DNA of 64,000 nucleotides. It comes from Streptomyces sp. NBC_00775. GTDB taxonomy: Bacteria; Actinomycetota; Actinomycetes; Streptomycetales; Streptomycetaceae. The position numbers were made by a program, and so were the translations under genes. Where the stretch lies: NCBI RefSeq assembly GCF_036347135.1, contig NZ_CP108938.1, positions 1,550,001 to 1,614,000 of the forward strand. The letters run 5' to 3'. The notes below the pieces were generated by a model that saw nothing but the letters and a program-made list of their open reading frames with translations, was not told the DNA's origin and did not search any database. Positions 1-8,479 of this stretch are shown piece after piece (position 1 is the stretch's first letter; the number at the start of each line of letters is the position of its first letter).

Positions 1-346
1 CGGTGCCGAGGCGTGTGAGCGAGCCTTCGACGGCGGTGCGGATGTTGGCCGGGCTGCTGTCCAGGGTCCACGCTCCCTCGCCCGCGTGCGAGACGAGGCC
101 GAACTTCGTCGCCAGCACGACCTGGTCACGGCGCCCCTTCAGGGCACGGCCCAGCAGTTCCTCATTGACGTACGGACCGTAGATCTCGGCGGTGTCGATG
201 AAGGTGACGCCCAGCTCCAGGGCGCGGTGGAGGGTACGGATGGACTCCACCTCGTCGGTCCCGGAGTCGGTGTAACCGTGGGACATCCCCATCGCACCGA
301 GGCCGCTCCGGGAAACCTCCAGGTCACGCAGGGTGATGTAGCGCAT
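1..346 (-). CDS. aldo/keto reductase, N-terminal part
   Basis: N-terminal 115 residues of an aldo/keto reductase; the rest lies beyond the left edge. The reading starts MRYITLRDLEVSRSGLGAMG and carries the family landmarks: the early Gly-rich G-L-G-A-M-G-M strand, the catalytic Asp and Tyr in FIDTAEIYGPYVNEELLGRA, and the Lys in VVLATKFGL. The family reduces aldehydes and ketones with NADPH in the cytoplasm and has a TIM-barrel fold. The ATG at 344-346 is the natural start. It is transcribed away from the XRE regulator at 505, with 158 nt between them, an arrangement common in Streptomyces where the XRE protein controls the oxidoreductase. The substrate cannot be predicted. Confidence 0.9.
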   Translation of the reverse strand, partial: MRYITLRDLEVSRSGLGAMGMSHGYTDSGTDEVESIRTLHRALELGVTFIDTAEIYGPYVNEELLGRALKGRRDQVVLATKFGLVSHAGEGAWTLDSSPANIRTAVEGSLTRLGT

Positions 347-504
347 CGGTTCTCTCCGCTCCAGTGCCTTCCGGCGGGTTCCACTCTGGCCCGGAAACCA
401 CCTTCGCGCCTTTTCCCGCTGTGTGGCAGGCCGCGCTCTTCGGGGTAATGACAGGGCCCCCCACCGCGCTGCCGAGCAGGTCAGCGCGGTGTGACACTGA
501 ATCC

Positions 505-1428
505 ATGGCATCTGAGCGCACCACCACCGGCGGCGGAAGCGGCGGCCTGGAGCTCGGCCGGTTCCTGCGTGCCCGCCGCACCCAGACGACTCCGGAGCAG
601 GTGGGTCTCACCGTCGGTGCCGGTCTGCGTCGCACCCCGGGGCTGCGCCGGGAGGAACTGGCCACCCTGGCCGGGATCAGCATCGACTACTACGTACGCC
701 TGGAACGCGGCAAGGAGACCCGCCCCAGCCCCTCAGTCCTCGACGCCCTCGCCCGCGCCCTGCACCTCGACGACCAGGAGCACCATCATCTGCGCGAGCT
801 GGTCGCCCGCGCCGCCCGGTACGCACCCGAGCCGCCTCCCGCACCCAGCCGCACGGTGCGCCCGCATCTGAAGCTGCTGCTGGAGTCGATGCGCCCGAAC
901 CCGGCCTACATCGTCAGCCGCAGCATGGACTTCCTCGCCTGGAACCCCGGTGGCCTCGCTCTGTACGCGGGTCTGGACGAATGGCCCGCCAAGCAACGCA
1001 ACCTGGCCCGCTACCTCTTCCTCCACCCCACCGCCCGCACCCTGTTCCCCGACTGGGACATCCAGGTCCGCACCTGCGTCTCCCGGCTGCGTGCCATCGC
1101 CGGCACCGCGCCCGACGCCCCCGACCTGACCCACCTCGTCGGTGAACTGCTCCTCAAAAGCCCCGACTTCGCCAGACTCTGGGAACGCTACGACGTGACC
1201 GGCCGCAAACCCGTGCGCAAGACCTTTCACCATCCCCACGTCGGCACGATCACCCTCACCGGCCAGAGCATGGAACTGGAGGGCACCCCGGGCCGGCGCC
1301 TCGGCGTCTACGTCGCCGAACCAGGCACCCCCGACCACGACGCCCTGCTCCTGCTGGACATGACCGCGCCTCAACCGGCCTCGCGCGGGGCGGAGATGAA
1401 CCCCGAGCAGTCGCGCAAGCAGCTCTGA
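505..1428 (+). CDS. XRE-family regulator with MmyB-like ligand domain
   Basis: 307-residue DNA-binding regulator. Residues about 15-80 form a Cro/C1-type helix-turn-helix (LRREELATLAGISIDYYVRL, then the family-typical ERG). The rest matches the MmyB-like ligand-binding region (AYIVSRSMDFLAWNPGGLAL; DWDIQVRTCVSRLRAIAG). Start at ATG 505: the open frame extends to 364, but upstream residues look random and the conserved reading begins here. No clear Shine-Dalgarno precedes it (the bases are ACTGAATCC), so the mRNA may be leaderless. Genes of this class are usually divergent from the oxidoreductase they control, which fits the aldo/keto reductase ending at 346. The ligand is unknown. Confidence 0.85.
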   Translation: MASERTTTGGGSGGLELGRFLRARRTQTTPEQVGLTVGAGLRRTPGLRREELATLAGISIDYYVRLERGKETRPSPSVLDALARALHLDDQEHHHLRELVARAARYAPEPPPAPSRTVRPHLKLLLESMRPNPAYIVSRSMDFLAWNPGGLALYAGLDEWPAKQRNLARYLFLHPTARTLFPDWDIQVRTCVSRLRAIAGTAPDAPDLTHLVGELLLKSPDFARLWERYDVTGRKPVRKTFHHPHVGTITLTGQSMELEGTPGRRLGVYVAEPGTPDHDALLLLDMTAPQPASRGAEMNPEQSRKQL

Positions 1429-1513
1429 CCCCGGTCCGGCCACGCGCCGCCACCGCCATCGGCGGACAGAACGCGAGAACGGCGACAGCGGGAGTGTCAG
1501 GTGGGCGCCCCGC

Positions 1514-2935
1514 TCAGCGGCCGCGGCGGACCATGGCCGCCTTGCGGGCCTCGGCGAGCTTGCGGGCCTCGCCGGACTTGCGGGACTTGCCGCCCGTGCC
1601 GCCCGTGCCGCGGGAGGTGTCCTTGCTGGTGCCCAGGCCGCGGAAGGGGGCGTTGGTGTTCTTGGGCCGGGGTGCGGCGGGCCCGTCGAGCGGGGCGCCG
1701 GAGGGAGTCCTGGCCCCGGTGATCCGGCTCAGCTCCGCCTCGCCCGAGCGCACCTTGGTGACCGTCGGCTCGATGCCGGCCTCGGACATCAGCCGGCTCA
1801 TCTCGCGGCGCTGGCCCGACAGCACCAGCGTGACGACGCGGCCGGACTCACCGGCCCGGGCGGTGCGGCCCGCGCGGTGCACGTAGTCCTTGGGGTCGGT
1901 GGGCGGGTCGACGTTGACCACGAGATCGAGGTCGTCGATGTGCAGGCCACGGGCCGCGACATTGGTCGCCACCAGGACGGTGATCTGGCCGTTCTTGAAC
2001 TGGGCCAGGGTCCGTGTGCGCTGCGGCTGGGCCTTGCCGCTGTGCAGGGCCGCGGCGTGCACTCCGCTGGCCCGAAGATGCCGGGTGAGCTGGTCGACGG
2101 CGTGCTTGGTGTCCAGGAACAGCAGTACGCGGCCGTCGCGGGCGGCGATCTCCGTGGTGACGGCGTACCGGTCGGGGCCGTGGACGATCAGCACATGGTG
2201 GTCCATCGTCGTGACCGCGCCCGCGGACGGGTCGACCGAGTGGACGACGGGGTCGTGGAGGTAGCTGCGGACCAGGTGATCGACGTCGCGGTCCAGGGTG
2301 GCCGAGAACAACATCCGCTGGCCGTCGGGGTGCACCTGGTCGAGCACCTCGGTGACCTGCGGCAGGAAGCCCATGTCACACATCTGGTCGGCCTCGTCGA
2401 GGACGGTGATCCGTACCCGTCCCAGGCGGCAGGCCTTGCGCTCGATGAGGTCGTGCAGGCGGCCGGGGGTGGCGACGACGATCTCGGCTCCGTCGCGCAG
2501 CGCGGCGACCTGCCGGCCGATCGACATACCGCCGACGACCGTGGCCATCCGCAGCCGGAGCGCGTCGGCGTACGGTGCGAGCGCCTCGGTGACCTGCTGA
2601 GCGAGCTCCCGGGTAGGCACCAGGATCAGAGCGAGGGGCTGCTTGGGCTCCGCGCGCCGCCCGGCCGTCCGTACGAGCAGCGGCAGGCCGAAGGCGAGCG
2701 TCTTGCCCGATCCGGTGCGCCCGCGCCCCAGGAGGTCTCGGCCCGCGAGGGCGTTGGGCAGCGTGGCCGCCTGGATCGGGAAGGGCTCGCGCACGCCGAG
2801 CTCGGTGAGCGTTCGCAGCACCTCGGCCGGCAGTTCCAGGTCGGCGAAGGAGGCGACCGCGGGCAACGCCGGGGTGAGGGTCTTCGGCTGGGCGAGGTCG
2901 CCCTGCGAGGTGTCGGGGCGGTCCGGGTGATTCAT
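1514..2935 (-). CDS. DEAD-box ATP-dependent RNA helicase
   Basis: 473-residue RNA helicase of the DEAD/DEAH superfamily. Visible motifs in order: Q motif (REPFPIQAATLP), motif I GRTGSGKT, Ia (PTRELAQQ), II LDEADQM, III SAT, then the helicase-C core with VATNVAARGL and HRAGRTARAG. The last ~75 residues are basic and Ser/Gly/Lys-rich, as in RNA-contacting tails. Start ATG 2935 has a Shine-Dalgarno GGAAGG six bases upstream; the frame opens earlier (3043) but the extra 36 residues are not helicase-like. The likely role is RNA remodelling (ribosome assembly, RNA decay, cold adaptation). It stands alone and converges on the XRE gene. The leader can fold over its own Shine-Dalgarno; see the separate entry. 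Confidence 0.93.
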   Translation of the reverse strand: MNHPDRPDTSQGDLAQPKTLTPALPAVASFADLELPAEVLRTLTELGVREPFPIQAATLPNALAGRDLLGRGRTGSGKTLAFGLPLLVRTAGRRAEPKQPLALILVPTRELAQQVTEALAPYADALRLRMATVVGGMSIGRQVAALRDGAEIVVATPGRLHDLIERKACRLGRVRITVLDEADQMCDMGFLPQVTEVLDQVHPDGQRMLFSATLDRDVDHLVRSYLHDPVVHSVDPSAGAVTTMDHHVLIVHGPDRYAVTTEIAARDGRVLLFLDTKHAVDQLTRHLRASGVHAAALHSGKAQPQRTRTLAQFKNGQITVLVATNVAARGLHIDDLDLVVNVDPPTDPKDYVHRAGRTARAGESGRVVTLVLSGQRREMSRLMSEAGIEPTVTKVRSGEAELSRITGARTPSGAPLDGPAAPRPKNTNAPFRGLGTSKDTSRGTGGTGGKSRKSGEARKLAEARKAAMVRRGR

Positions 2936-2940
2936 GAAGA

Positions 2941-2972
2941 GCCTTCCGCAGGGGGAACGTACCGAGGAAGGC
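2941..2972 (-). promoter_or_regulatory. possible SD-masking hairpin in helicase leader
   Basis: On the minus strand the helicase Shine-Dalgarno lies within GGAAGGC (2947-2941). A perfect complement GCCTTCC occurs just upstream (2972-2966). The two arms give a 7-bp stem with an 18-nt loop, enough to hide the ribosome site. DEAD-box helicase mRNAs are often controlled through their leaders, so this may be an RNA switch, but no expression data are available. A second short inverted repeat (ACGGC-AGA-GCCGT) sits further upstream near 3012-3024. Confidence 0.4.
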
Positions 2973-3112
2973 CCGGCAGGAATGAGCAGTCGACGAACAA
3001 CGGGAACCGGACGGCAGAGCCGTCGGCCGTCACGACCGTGCAAACGTCTGACGCTACCACAAAGGGTGGCCGGCCACGGACCGCCGGCTGCCCTGGCGGG
3101 CCGGTGACCTGG

Positions 3113-4483
3113 TCAGACCGGCAGCAGCCGGGCGATCAGCCCGCTCAGCTGCTGGGCGTTGCGGCACTCGTACATCTCGACGAGTTCCGCGTAGGCGGGC
3201 GCGGCGGAGTCGCCCGTGCCCCATTGGGAGCGCTGCTCGGGGTTCAGCCAGTAGACGCGCCGGGCCCTTTCGGACAGGTGCCGTACGGCCGGCAGGTTCG
3301 GGTCGCTCATGTTGGTACGGGCGTCGCCGAGGATGAACACGGTGGTGCGCGGGCCCACCGCGTCGGCGTACCGCTCGTCGAAGGCGCCGAACGAGACGCC
3401 GTAGTCGCTGCTGCCGTGCCAGCCCGTGAGGGTCGCCTCGGCCCGGATGCGGGCGCTCAGTCCGTCCGCGTCGGCGGCGCCGTGCACCAGCAGCCCGGTC
3501 ACCTCGTCGATCAGGTTGACGAAGGCGAACACCCGCACCTTGCTGAACTGGTCGTGCAGCGCCTGCACCAGCAGCATCGTGAAGTCGGAGAAGCCCGACA
3601 CCGAGCCCGACACATCGCACAGCAGCACCAGTTCGGGCCGGACGGGGCGGCGCCGGCGGAGCACCGGTCGCATCGGCACCCCGCCCGTCGACAGCGACCC
3701 GCGCAGGGTCCGCCGCAGGTCGATGGTGCCGCGGGCGGCGCGGCGGCGGCGCGCGGCGAGCCGGGTGGCCAGCTTGCGTGCGAGCGGCTGAACCACCTTG
3801 CGCAGCTCGGCGAGTTGGTCCCGTCCGGCGAACAGGAAGTCGACCCGGTCGGCGGTCGTGGCGACCGCCCGACGCGCGATCTGGTCCCGGCCGCGCCGCT
3901 CGGCGACCCGGCGGCGCGCCTCCGTGGCGACCTGGCGCCGGAAGCCTTCGATACGCCGCCGGATCTCGTCCTCCAGCAGCCGGTCGGTGAACCCCGTGCC
4001 GTCGCCCCGCGCTCGGACGGTGTCCCGCACGCGGGCCATCAGCGTCTGCGGGCGGAGCCGGTCGAGTGTCTGGTACGACGACCAGCCGTCCGATCCGGGC
4101 GATGCCCCGTACCCGCCGAAGCCGTCCACCGCCTCGACCGCCAGCCGGGCCAGCATCGCCTGGTCGTTGGCGGCGAGCGCGGCGGCGAGCCGGTCGCGCA
4201 GATCCTCCCGGTCCGCGGGTGCTTCGGTGTCGGGTGATCCGACGCCGCGCGGAAAGAACACGTCGAAGACGGGGTCGAACACCCGTCGCTGTCCGCTGGT
4301 GTGCAGCAGCGTGGCGGCCAGCCCTTCGCGCAGCCGCTCGCGGTCCGCGAGGCCGAGCGCCTCCAACGCCTGTGCGGCGTCGACGGTTTCCCCGGTGCCG
4401 ATCCGGACGCCGTGCGAGCGCAGCGCGCCGACAAGACCTGTCAGCCGCTCCGCGACACCCGTCGCCGGCGCGGGAGCGTTCAC
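3113..4483 (-). CDS. VWA domain-containing protein (CoxE-like)
   Basis: 456-residue cytoplasmic protein with a C-terminal von Willebrand A domain. The MIDAS signature DVSGSVSGF is near residues 287-295. Other VWA landmarks follow (FVNLIDEVTG; FILGDARTNM). The N-terminal 250 residues are Arg-rich and helical, as in CoxE-type partners of MoxR ATPases. The start is the GTG at 4483, because it overlaps the MoxR stop in a GTGA junction (4 nt), showing translational coupling. MoxR/VWA pairs act together as chaperones that mature or activate other proteins; the client is not identifiable here. Confidence 0.88.
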   Translation of the reverse strand: MNAPAPATGVAERLTGLVGALRSHGVRIGTGETVDAAQALEALGLADRERLREGLAATLLHTSGQRRVFDPVFDVFFPRGVGSPDTEAPADREDLRDRLAAALAANDQAMLARLAVEAVDGFGGYGASPGSDGWSSYQTLDRLRPQTLMARVRDTVRARGDGTGFTDRLLEDEIRRRIEGFRRQVATEARRRVAERRGRDQIARRAVATTADRVDFLFAGRDQLAELRKVVQPLARKLATRLAARRRRAARGTIDLRRTLRGSLSTGGVPMRPVLRRRRPVRPELVLLCDVSGSVSGFSDFTMLLVQALHDQFSKVRVFAFVNLIDEVTGLLVHGAADADGLSARIRAEATLTGWHGSSDYGVSFGAFDERYADAVGPRTTVFILGDARTNMSDPNLPAVRHLSERARRVYWLNPEQRSQWGTGDSAAPAYAELVEMYECRNAQQLSGLIARLLPV

Positions 4484-5340
4484 ATGGCGTCCAGGTCGAG
4501 CTTGGCCGCCGCCTTGAGGATGTCGTCCTGATGCTTGAGGATCACGCCGAGGCTGTCGCGTACGACGCTCTCGTCGAGGGTGTCCGCCCCGAGCGCGAGC
4601 AGCGTGCGCGCCCAGTCGATGGTCTCGGCGACCGACGGAACCTTCCGCAGATCCATCTCGCGCAGCGCCCCGACCACCCGCACCACGGACTCGTTCAGGG
4701 TCTCGTCGAGGCCCGGCACCTTCAGCCGTACGATGCGACGCTCCAGCTCCTCGTCCGGGAACCCGATGTGGAGGAAGAGACAGCGGCGGCGCAGCGCCTC
4801 GGACAGCTCCCGGCTCGCGTTCGACGTGAGCACCACGAAGGGGCGGCTGGTCGCGGCGATCGTCCCCAGCTCGGGGACGGTGACCTGGAAGTCGCTGAGC
4901 ACTTCGAGCAGCAGGCCCTCCACCTCGACGTCGGCCTTGTCGGTCTCGTCGATGAGGAGCACCTTGGGGTCGTCGCCGCGGATGGCGGTGAGCAGCGGGC
5001 GCGCCAGCAGGAACTCCTCGCTGAAGATGTCCGTGCGCGTCTCGTCCCACGACTCGTCGCGGCCCGCGGTGATGCGCAGGAGCTGCTTGGCGTGGTTCCA
5101 CTCGTACAACGCCCGTGACTCGTCGACCCCTTCGTAGCACTGCAGCCGGACCAGTCGGGCTCCGGCAACCTCCGCGACGGCCTTGGCGAGTTCCGTCTTG
5201 CCGACCCCGGCGGGGCCCTCCACCAGGAGCGGCTTGCCGAGGCGGTCGGCCAGGAAGACGGTCGTGGCGACCGCGGGCGACGCCAGATAGCCGGTCTCGG
5301 CGAGGCGCGCGGCGACGTCGTCGACGGATGAGAACAGCAA
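4480..5340 (-). CDS. MoxR-family AAA+ ATPase
   Basis: AAA+ ATPase (286 aa with the chosen start). It has Walker A GPAGVGKT, Walker B LLIDETDKAD, sensor VLTSNASRELS and the arginine stretch EALRRRCLF. It couples to the VWA protein downstream (GTGA overlap). Start choice: a TTG at 5340 has a good Shine-Dalgarno (GGAGG, five bases upstream) and gives MLFSSVDDVAARL, which matches where MoxR homologues usually begin. The frame stays open to an ATG at 5499, with GTGs at 5418/5415. Those longer forms would include a TTA leucine codon near VNKRLDSES, read by the bldA tRNA in Streptomyces. The longer N-terminus has no recognisable domain. Confidence 0.88.
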   Translation of the reverse strand: MLFSSVDDVAARLAETGYLASPAVATTVFLADRLGKPLLVEGPAGVGKTELAKAVAEVAGARLVRLQCYEGVDESRALYEWNHAKQLLRITAGRDESWDETRTDIFSEEFLLARPLLTAIRGDDPKVLLIDETDKADVEVEGLLLEVLSDFQVTVPELGTIAATSRPFVVLTSNASRELSEALRRRCLFLHIGFPDEELERRIVRLKVPGLDETLNESVVRVVGALREMDLRKVPSVAETIDWARTLLALGADTLDESVVRDSLGVILKHQDDILKAAAKLDLDAM

Positions 5341-5653
5341 CAGGGCCTCCAGCTCGGCGCGGACGAGGTCGAGACTCGGGCAAGGCCGAGACTCACTATC
5401 TAAGCGCTTGTTCACCACCCCTGTCACGTGTGATGGCGCCCACGCGGCACCGGCAGCCGATCGCCCTCTCACCCACTCCGGCCCCTCGCTCCCGAGCATC
5501 GCCGGTGGCGGGGTCCGGGGTCCAAAAGGACTGGGGGCGCGACGTACTGGCCGGGGTGGTCATCGACAGCCTCGGCGGTCAGCAGGCGCAGGGTCTCCGG
5601 CCGCCGGGCCCTTGTCGGCGAACATCCGCGGGGCCGCGCCCAGGATCCCGGCG
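5341..5653. other. intergenic stretch
   Basis: About 310 nt between the preferred MoxR start and the Imm49-like stop. It contains the alternative MoxR starts (5415, 5418, 5499), an 8-bp palindrome AAGCGCTT at about 5403-5410, and a repeated GAGTCTCG on the minus strand. No convincing small gene, terminator or known RNA motif was found. Confidence 0.4.
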
Positions 5654-6574
5654 TCAGATGCCGACCCGCGGAGCGCCCTCCGGGGCACGCAGCAGGCCTT
5701 CCGGCAGATAGCCGGAGCTGAGGCGCAACTCCCACCCGTGCACTTGGACAGCCAGCGCGGCCAGAGCGATCGTGCCGACCGGCAACAGGCTCCGGGGGGC
5801 CGCATCGGCTGCCGCGCTCTCACGGTGCTGGACGAGACGACCGGCCAGGGCCCGCTCGAAGGCCGGCTGGTCGTCCTCCAGGAGTACGCGGAGAAGCCGC
5901 TGATCCGGCGTCAGCGCATCGAGGGCGTCCAGTCGCCGAGTCGCTTCCAGGCGTTCTTCGGCGTCCGGCTTGCACAGCGTCACAGAGGGCCAGTCCCGGG
6001 GCAGGTGCCCGCGTGACGGAGTCAGGTAGCCGCACAGCGCGTCCATCTCCGCGAGGCCCGCCGGATTCGGCCGCGACTCCAGCGGCGAGTACGGCACCCC
6101 GTCGCGGATCGCGGGCGCGTAGTCCTCCCGCAGCAGCAGACCCATCACCCGGTCCCGCTCCCAGACCGCGCCACTGATCAGGCACAACGCGAACGCGTCC
6201 AGCCAGGTCCCCGGGGTGGGCGCGAGGTCCACCGCGTCCCCGAACCCGAAGTCCTCACTGCTGAGCGTCTCGTCGACGAGAGGGAAGGGGACCTCGAAGT
6301 CGCCGTCGGGGAAGGCGCCGAGGCTCAGCACCCCGAGAGCGCACTCGGCCGCGGTACGCAGGACCGTGCGTGCGGAGGCGGCGCCGAGCCCGGGGTCCTC
6401 CAGGGCACGAGCGGCGACGTGGTCGAGGAGTTCGTCGCCCATCTCCTGAAGGGACTTCAGGGACAGGCGGTCGTAACGCAGCCCGTGCCAGCGGTCGAAC
6501 GCCCGCCCCCAGATGTCCTCCAAGGCGTGGGAGATCCGCTGCTCGCTGACGCTGTGGCACGTCACTTCCCGCAC
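5654..6574 (-). CDS. Imm49-like immunity family protein
   Basis: 306-residue, mostly helical soluble protein that I recognise as resembling the Streptomyces immunity 49 (Imm49) family. Recognition rests on blocks such as HALEDIWGRAFDRWHGLRYD, AAECALGVLSLGAFPDGDFE and QVHGWELRLSSGYLP. Imm49 members were described as antidotes in polymorphic toxin loci. No toxin-like gene (Rhs, WXG or LXG leader, pretoxin linker) is adjacent, so this copy is an orphan. The start is GTG 6574: a strong purine-rich site AAGGAAGG lies ~8 nt upstream and the conserved block starts at once. The frame is open to 6922, but upstream residues are Arg/Pro-rich noise. It could instead have another, unrelated function. Confidence 0.6.
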   Translation of the reverse strand: MREVTCHSVSEQRISHALEDIWGRAFDRWHGLRYDRLSLKSLQEMGDELLDHVAARALEDPGLGAASARTVLRTAAECALGVLSLGAFPDGDFEVPFPLVDETLSSEDFGFGDAVDLAPTPGTWLDAFALCLISGAVWERDRVMGLLLREDYAPAIRDGVPYSPLESRPNPAGLAEMDALCGYLTPSRGHLPRDWPSVTLCKPDAEERLEATRRLDALDALTPDQRLLRVLLEDDQPAFERALAGRLVQHRESAAADAAPRSLLPVGTIALAALAVQVHGWELRLSSGYLPEGLLRAPEGAPRVGI

Positions 6575-6728
6575 GTTGCCGTCCTTCCTTGATCCTTCAG
6601 GCTGCCGGCGGCACGGTACCAACGGATCCGTCACCGAGTGCCTCAACCGAACGACGACTGGCTGCCCGCCTGCCTGCCAAGCGGAACCCGTGATCCGGGA
6701 GGCAGGCCGGAACGCGTGCGGGCCGAAA

Positions 6729-6747
6729 CGCCCCCGCTGTGGGGGCG
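6729..6747 (-). terminator. putative Rho-independent terminator
   Basis: Perfect 7-bp stem CGCCCCC/GGGGGCG with a 5-nt loop GCTGT, partly extended by flanking GAA/TTC. It lies about 60 nt beyond the stop of the minus-strand gene at 6805. No U-tract follows, as is common for Streptomyces terminators. Confidence 0.5.
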
Positions 6748-6804
6748 AGTTCGGTTCTGCTCCGGGCGGGCTTCCCGGACCGGACCGGTCGGGTACAGCG
6801 CGGC

Positions 6805-7599
6805 TCAGAAGCCGGGGAAGACCCGCCGCAGGTCGTCGAGGGTGAGGCTGTCGCCCGTGAGGGTCACGGTGCTCGGGGTGTACGCGGGGGCGTGACGGCC
6901 GGTGGTGAGTCGCAGCCACCACTCGGCGGGGGCGGTGAGCACCGCGTCGGGCTGGGCCGGCTGGTCGGTGAGCGTGACCCTGTCACCCAGGCCGAGCCCG
7001 AAGGCCCGCGCGGGGTCGGTGGTCCGCACGGCGAGGTCGGCCCGGCGGCCGTGCAGGGCGTCGGCCTTGCCGAGGAAACCTATGAGCAGGCCGACCTGGT
7101 CGAGGAGGAGCTCCGTCGCGGCGGGCGCCAGGCTCGCCGTGTGGTCGAAGGCGACCTCCACGTCCCAGGAGTGGTGGGCGAACTCGCTGAGTCGCAGACC
7201 GGCCGCCGTCGCGAGGTCGACGGGCACCGGCAGGAAGCCGAGATCGATGCGCAGTTCCTCGCGCGTCCGAGCGTCGAGGCCTTCGTAGCGGCGTACCAGT
7301 GTCTCGTTGGCCGTCACAAAGCCCTCGGCCCTCTCGGCCGGGGACATCGTGTCCCAGCGCGCCCAGACCGACTTGTTGAAGTCGCCGTCCTGCGGGCCGG
7401 TGCCGTTCAGTGCGCCTTCGAGAGTGGCGAGGCCGATCTCCGCGCCGCTGCCGAGGTGGCTGAGCACCTGCGACACATCCCACTCCGACGCTCCGGACGG
7501 CCGCCCGAGGTCGGCGGCGGCGATTCCGCGCACCACGGAGGTCAGGTAGTCGTGCCCGCTGCGCAGGGCGTCGATGATGTGGTCGGCTCGCTCGGTCAT
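6805..7599 (-). CDS. maleylpyruvate isomerase family mycothiol-dependent enzyme
   Basis: 264-residue member of the DinB-like, mycothiol-dependent maleylpyruvate isomerase superfamily (TIGR03083-type). The N-terminal four-helix bundle starts ADHIIDALRSGHDYLTSVV. It carries the candidate metal ligands: His in VLSHLGSG, and Glu and His in LSEFAHHSWDVEVAF. The C-terminal domain (~170-264) is the small alpha/beta MDMPI-C type (VTLTDQPAQPDAVLTAPAEW). The family uses mycothiol, the actinobacterial thiol, for isomerisation or transfer reactions; the true substrate is unknown and no gentisate-pathway genes are nearby. ATG 7599 is the only early start. The gene is monocistronic by spacing. Confidence 0.82.
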   Translation of the reverse strand: MTERADHIIDALRSGHDYLTSVVRGIAAADLGRPSGASEWDVSQVLSHLGSGAEIGLATLEGALNGTGPQDGDFNKSVWARWDTMSPAERAEGFVTANETLVRRYEGLDARTREELRIDLGFLPVPVDLATAAGLRLSEFAHHSWDVEVAFDHTASLAPAATELLLDQVGLLIGFLGKADALHGRRADLAVRTTDPARAFGLGLGDRVTLTDQPAQPDAVLTAPAEWWLRLTTGRHAPAYTPSTVTLTGDSLTLDDLRRVFPGF

Positions 7600-7758
7600 G
7601 ACTCAACTCCGAAGAAGAGGGGGGCGGACTGCTGCCTGTGGTGATGCAACGCCGCGGAGCGGTCAGGGATTTCACACGGGGGTCTGGAACGAGCGCTTCG
7701 AGAAATCCACTCGCCAAGAACTTGAATATTCAAGTTGAACCCTAACGAAAACGCGCAG

Positions 7759-7785
7759 GGCGCCGACCGGAAATCGATCGGCGCC
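7759..7785 (-). terminator. terminator of tRNA-Leu transcript
   Basis: Perfect 8-bp stem (GGCGCCGA with TCGGCGCC) and 11-nt loop. On the minus strand it is followed closely by GCGCGTTTTCG, a short T-run. It lies 20 nt downstream of the tRNA gene on the same strand, so it is a good intrinsic terminator for it. Confidence 0.7.
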
Positions 7786-7805
7786 ATGCGCGTATGCAGA
7801 GATTG

Positions 7806-7890
7806 TGTCCGAGGGGGGACTTGAACCCCCACGCCCGATAAAGGGCACTAGCACCTCAAGCTAGCGCGTCTGCCATTCCGCCACCCGGAC
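7806..7890 (-). tRNA. tRNA-Leu (anticodon GAG)
   Basis: 85-nt class II tRNA. The acceptor arms GTCCGGG and CTCGGAC pair across seven positions with one G-U. The anticodon arm is CTAGC-TTGAGGT-GCTAG with anticodon GAG, reading CUC/CUU leucine codons. A long variable arm (GTGCCCTTTATCGGGC region) and the T-arm GGGGG-TTCAAGT-CCCCC follow. The discriminator is A; CCA is not encoded. A downstream hairpin terminator is present. Confidence 0.96.
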
Positions 7891-8098
7891 TAGGTGTCTG
7901 CCGCCTGGCCGGGGGTGTTCCCCGCGGCGACATGGACAACAATACCAAGGTTTCGGAGTGCCTTTCACCTGCATATCCGGGCCGCTGGAGCGGATACACG
8001 GGACGGGGTGGGGGTGCACTTCCGGTCTCACCATGGGTGACCGTCCGACTACCAGGGGCCGCCTTCCCGGAGGCGAACGACTCCGGGGTCGGCCGCCC

Positions 8099-8479
8099 TC
8101 ACGTCAGGGGATGCACCCCCGAATCCACCCCACCGGTCCCGGCCCCCTCCGCGAAGTCCGCCGCCACCGCGCGCACCTTGCGGTGCTGCTTGCGGGAGAC
8201 GGCGACGAGCATGCGGAACGCGGTCGCCTCATCGCAGCCGCGGCGGGCCATGAGGATGCCCTTCGCGCGTTCGATCAGGGCGCGGCCCTCAAGGGCCTCC
8301 TTGAGCTGGCGGTTCTCGGTTCTCAGGGCCTCCAGGTCGTCGATCATGGCGAGGACCGCGCGCATCGCGTCCATCAAGGTGACCTCGTGGTCCCGCGCGG
8401 GGAAGGGCGGCGCACCCCCGGGCGCACCGGTGGGGGCTTCCGGCAGGGATGCTGTTTCGTCGGAAGGCATGCGGGTCAT
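8099..8479 (-). CDS. ANTAR domain protein
   Basis: 126-residue protein with an ANTAR domain at about residues 55-108. The domain is seen in ENRQLKEALEGRALIERAKG then ILMARRGCDEATAFRML, with the conserved Ala-Lys-Gly-x-Leu-Met turn. ANTAR domains bind two-hexaloop hairpins in nascent RNA and prevent termination. The N-terminus is a Pro/Ala-rich stretch followed by a short coiled coil; no GAF or receiver domain is present, so the input signal is unclear. Start ATG 8479; an alternative ATG lies three codons further on. No dual-hairpin target was seen nearby. It is divergent from the six-gene operon beginning at 8885. Confidence 0.85.
   Translation of the reverse strand: MTRMPSDETASLPEAPTGAPGGAPPFPARDHEVTLMDAMRAVLAMIDDLEALRTENRQLKEALEGRALIERAKGILMARRGCDEATAFRMLVAVSRKQHRKVRAVAADFAEGAGTGGVDSGVHPLT

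Noticed and set aside
1877..4237. A 786-residue plus-strand open frame
   Set aside because: Antisense to the helicase and VWA genes, which have all expected motifs.
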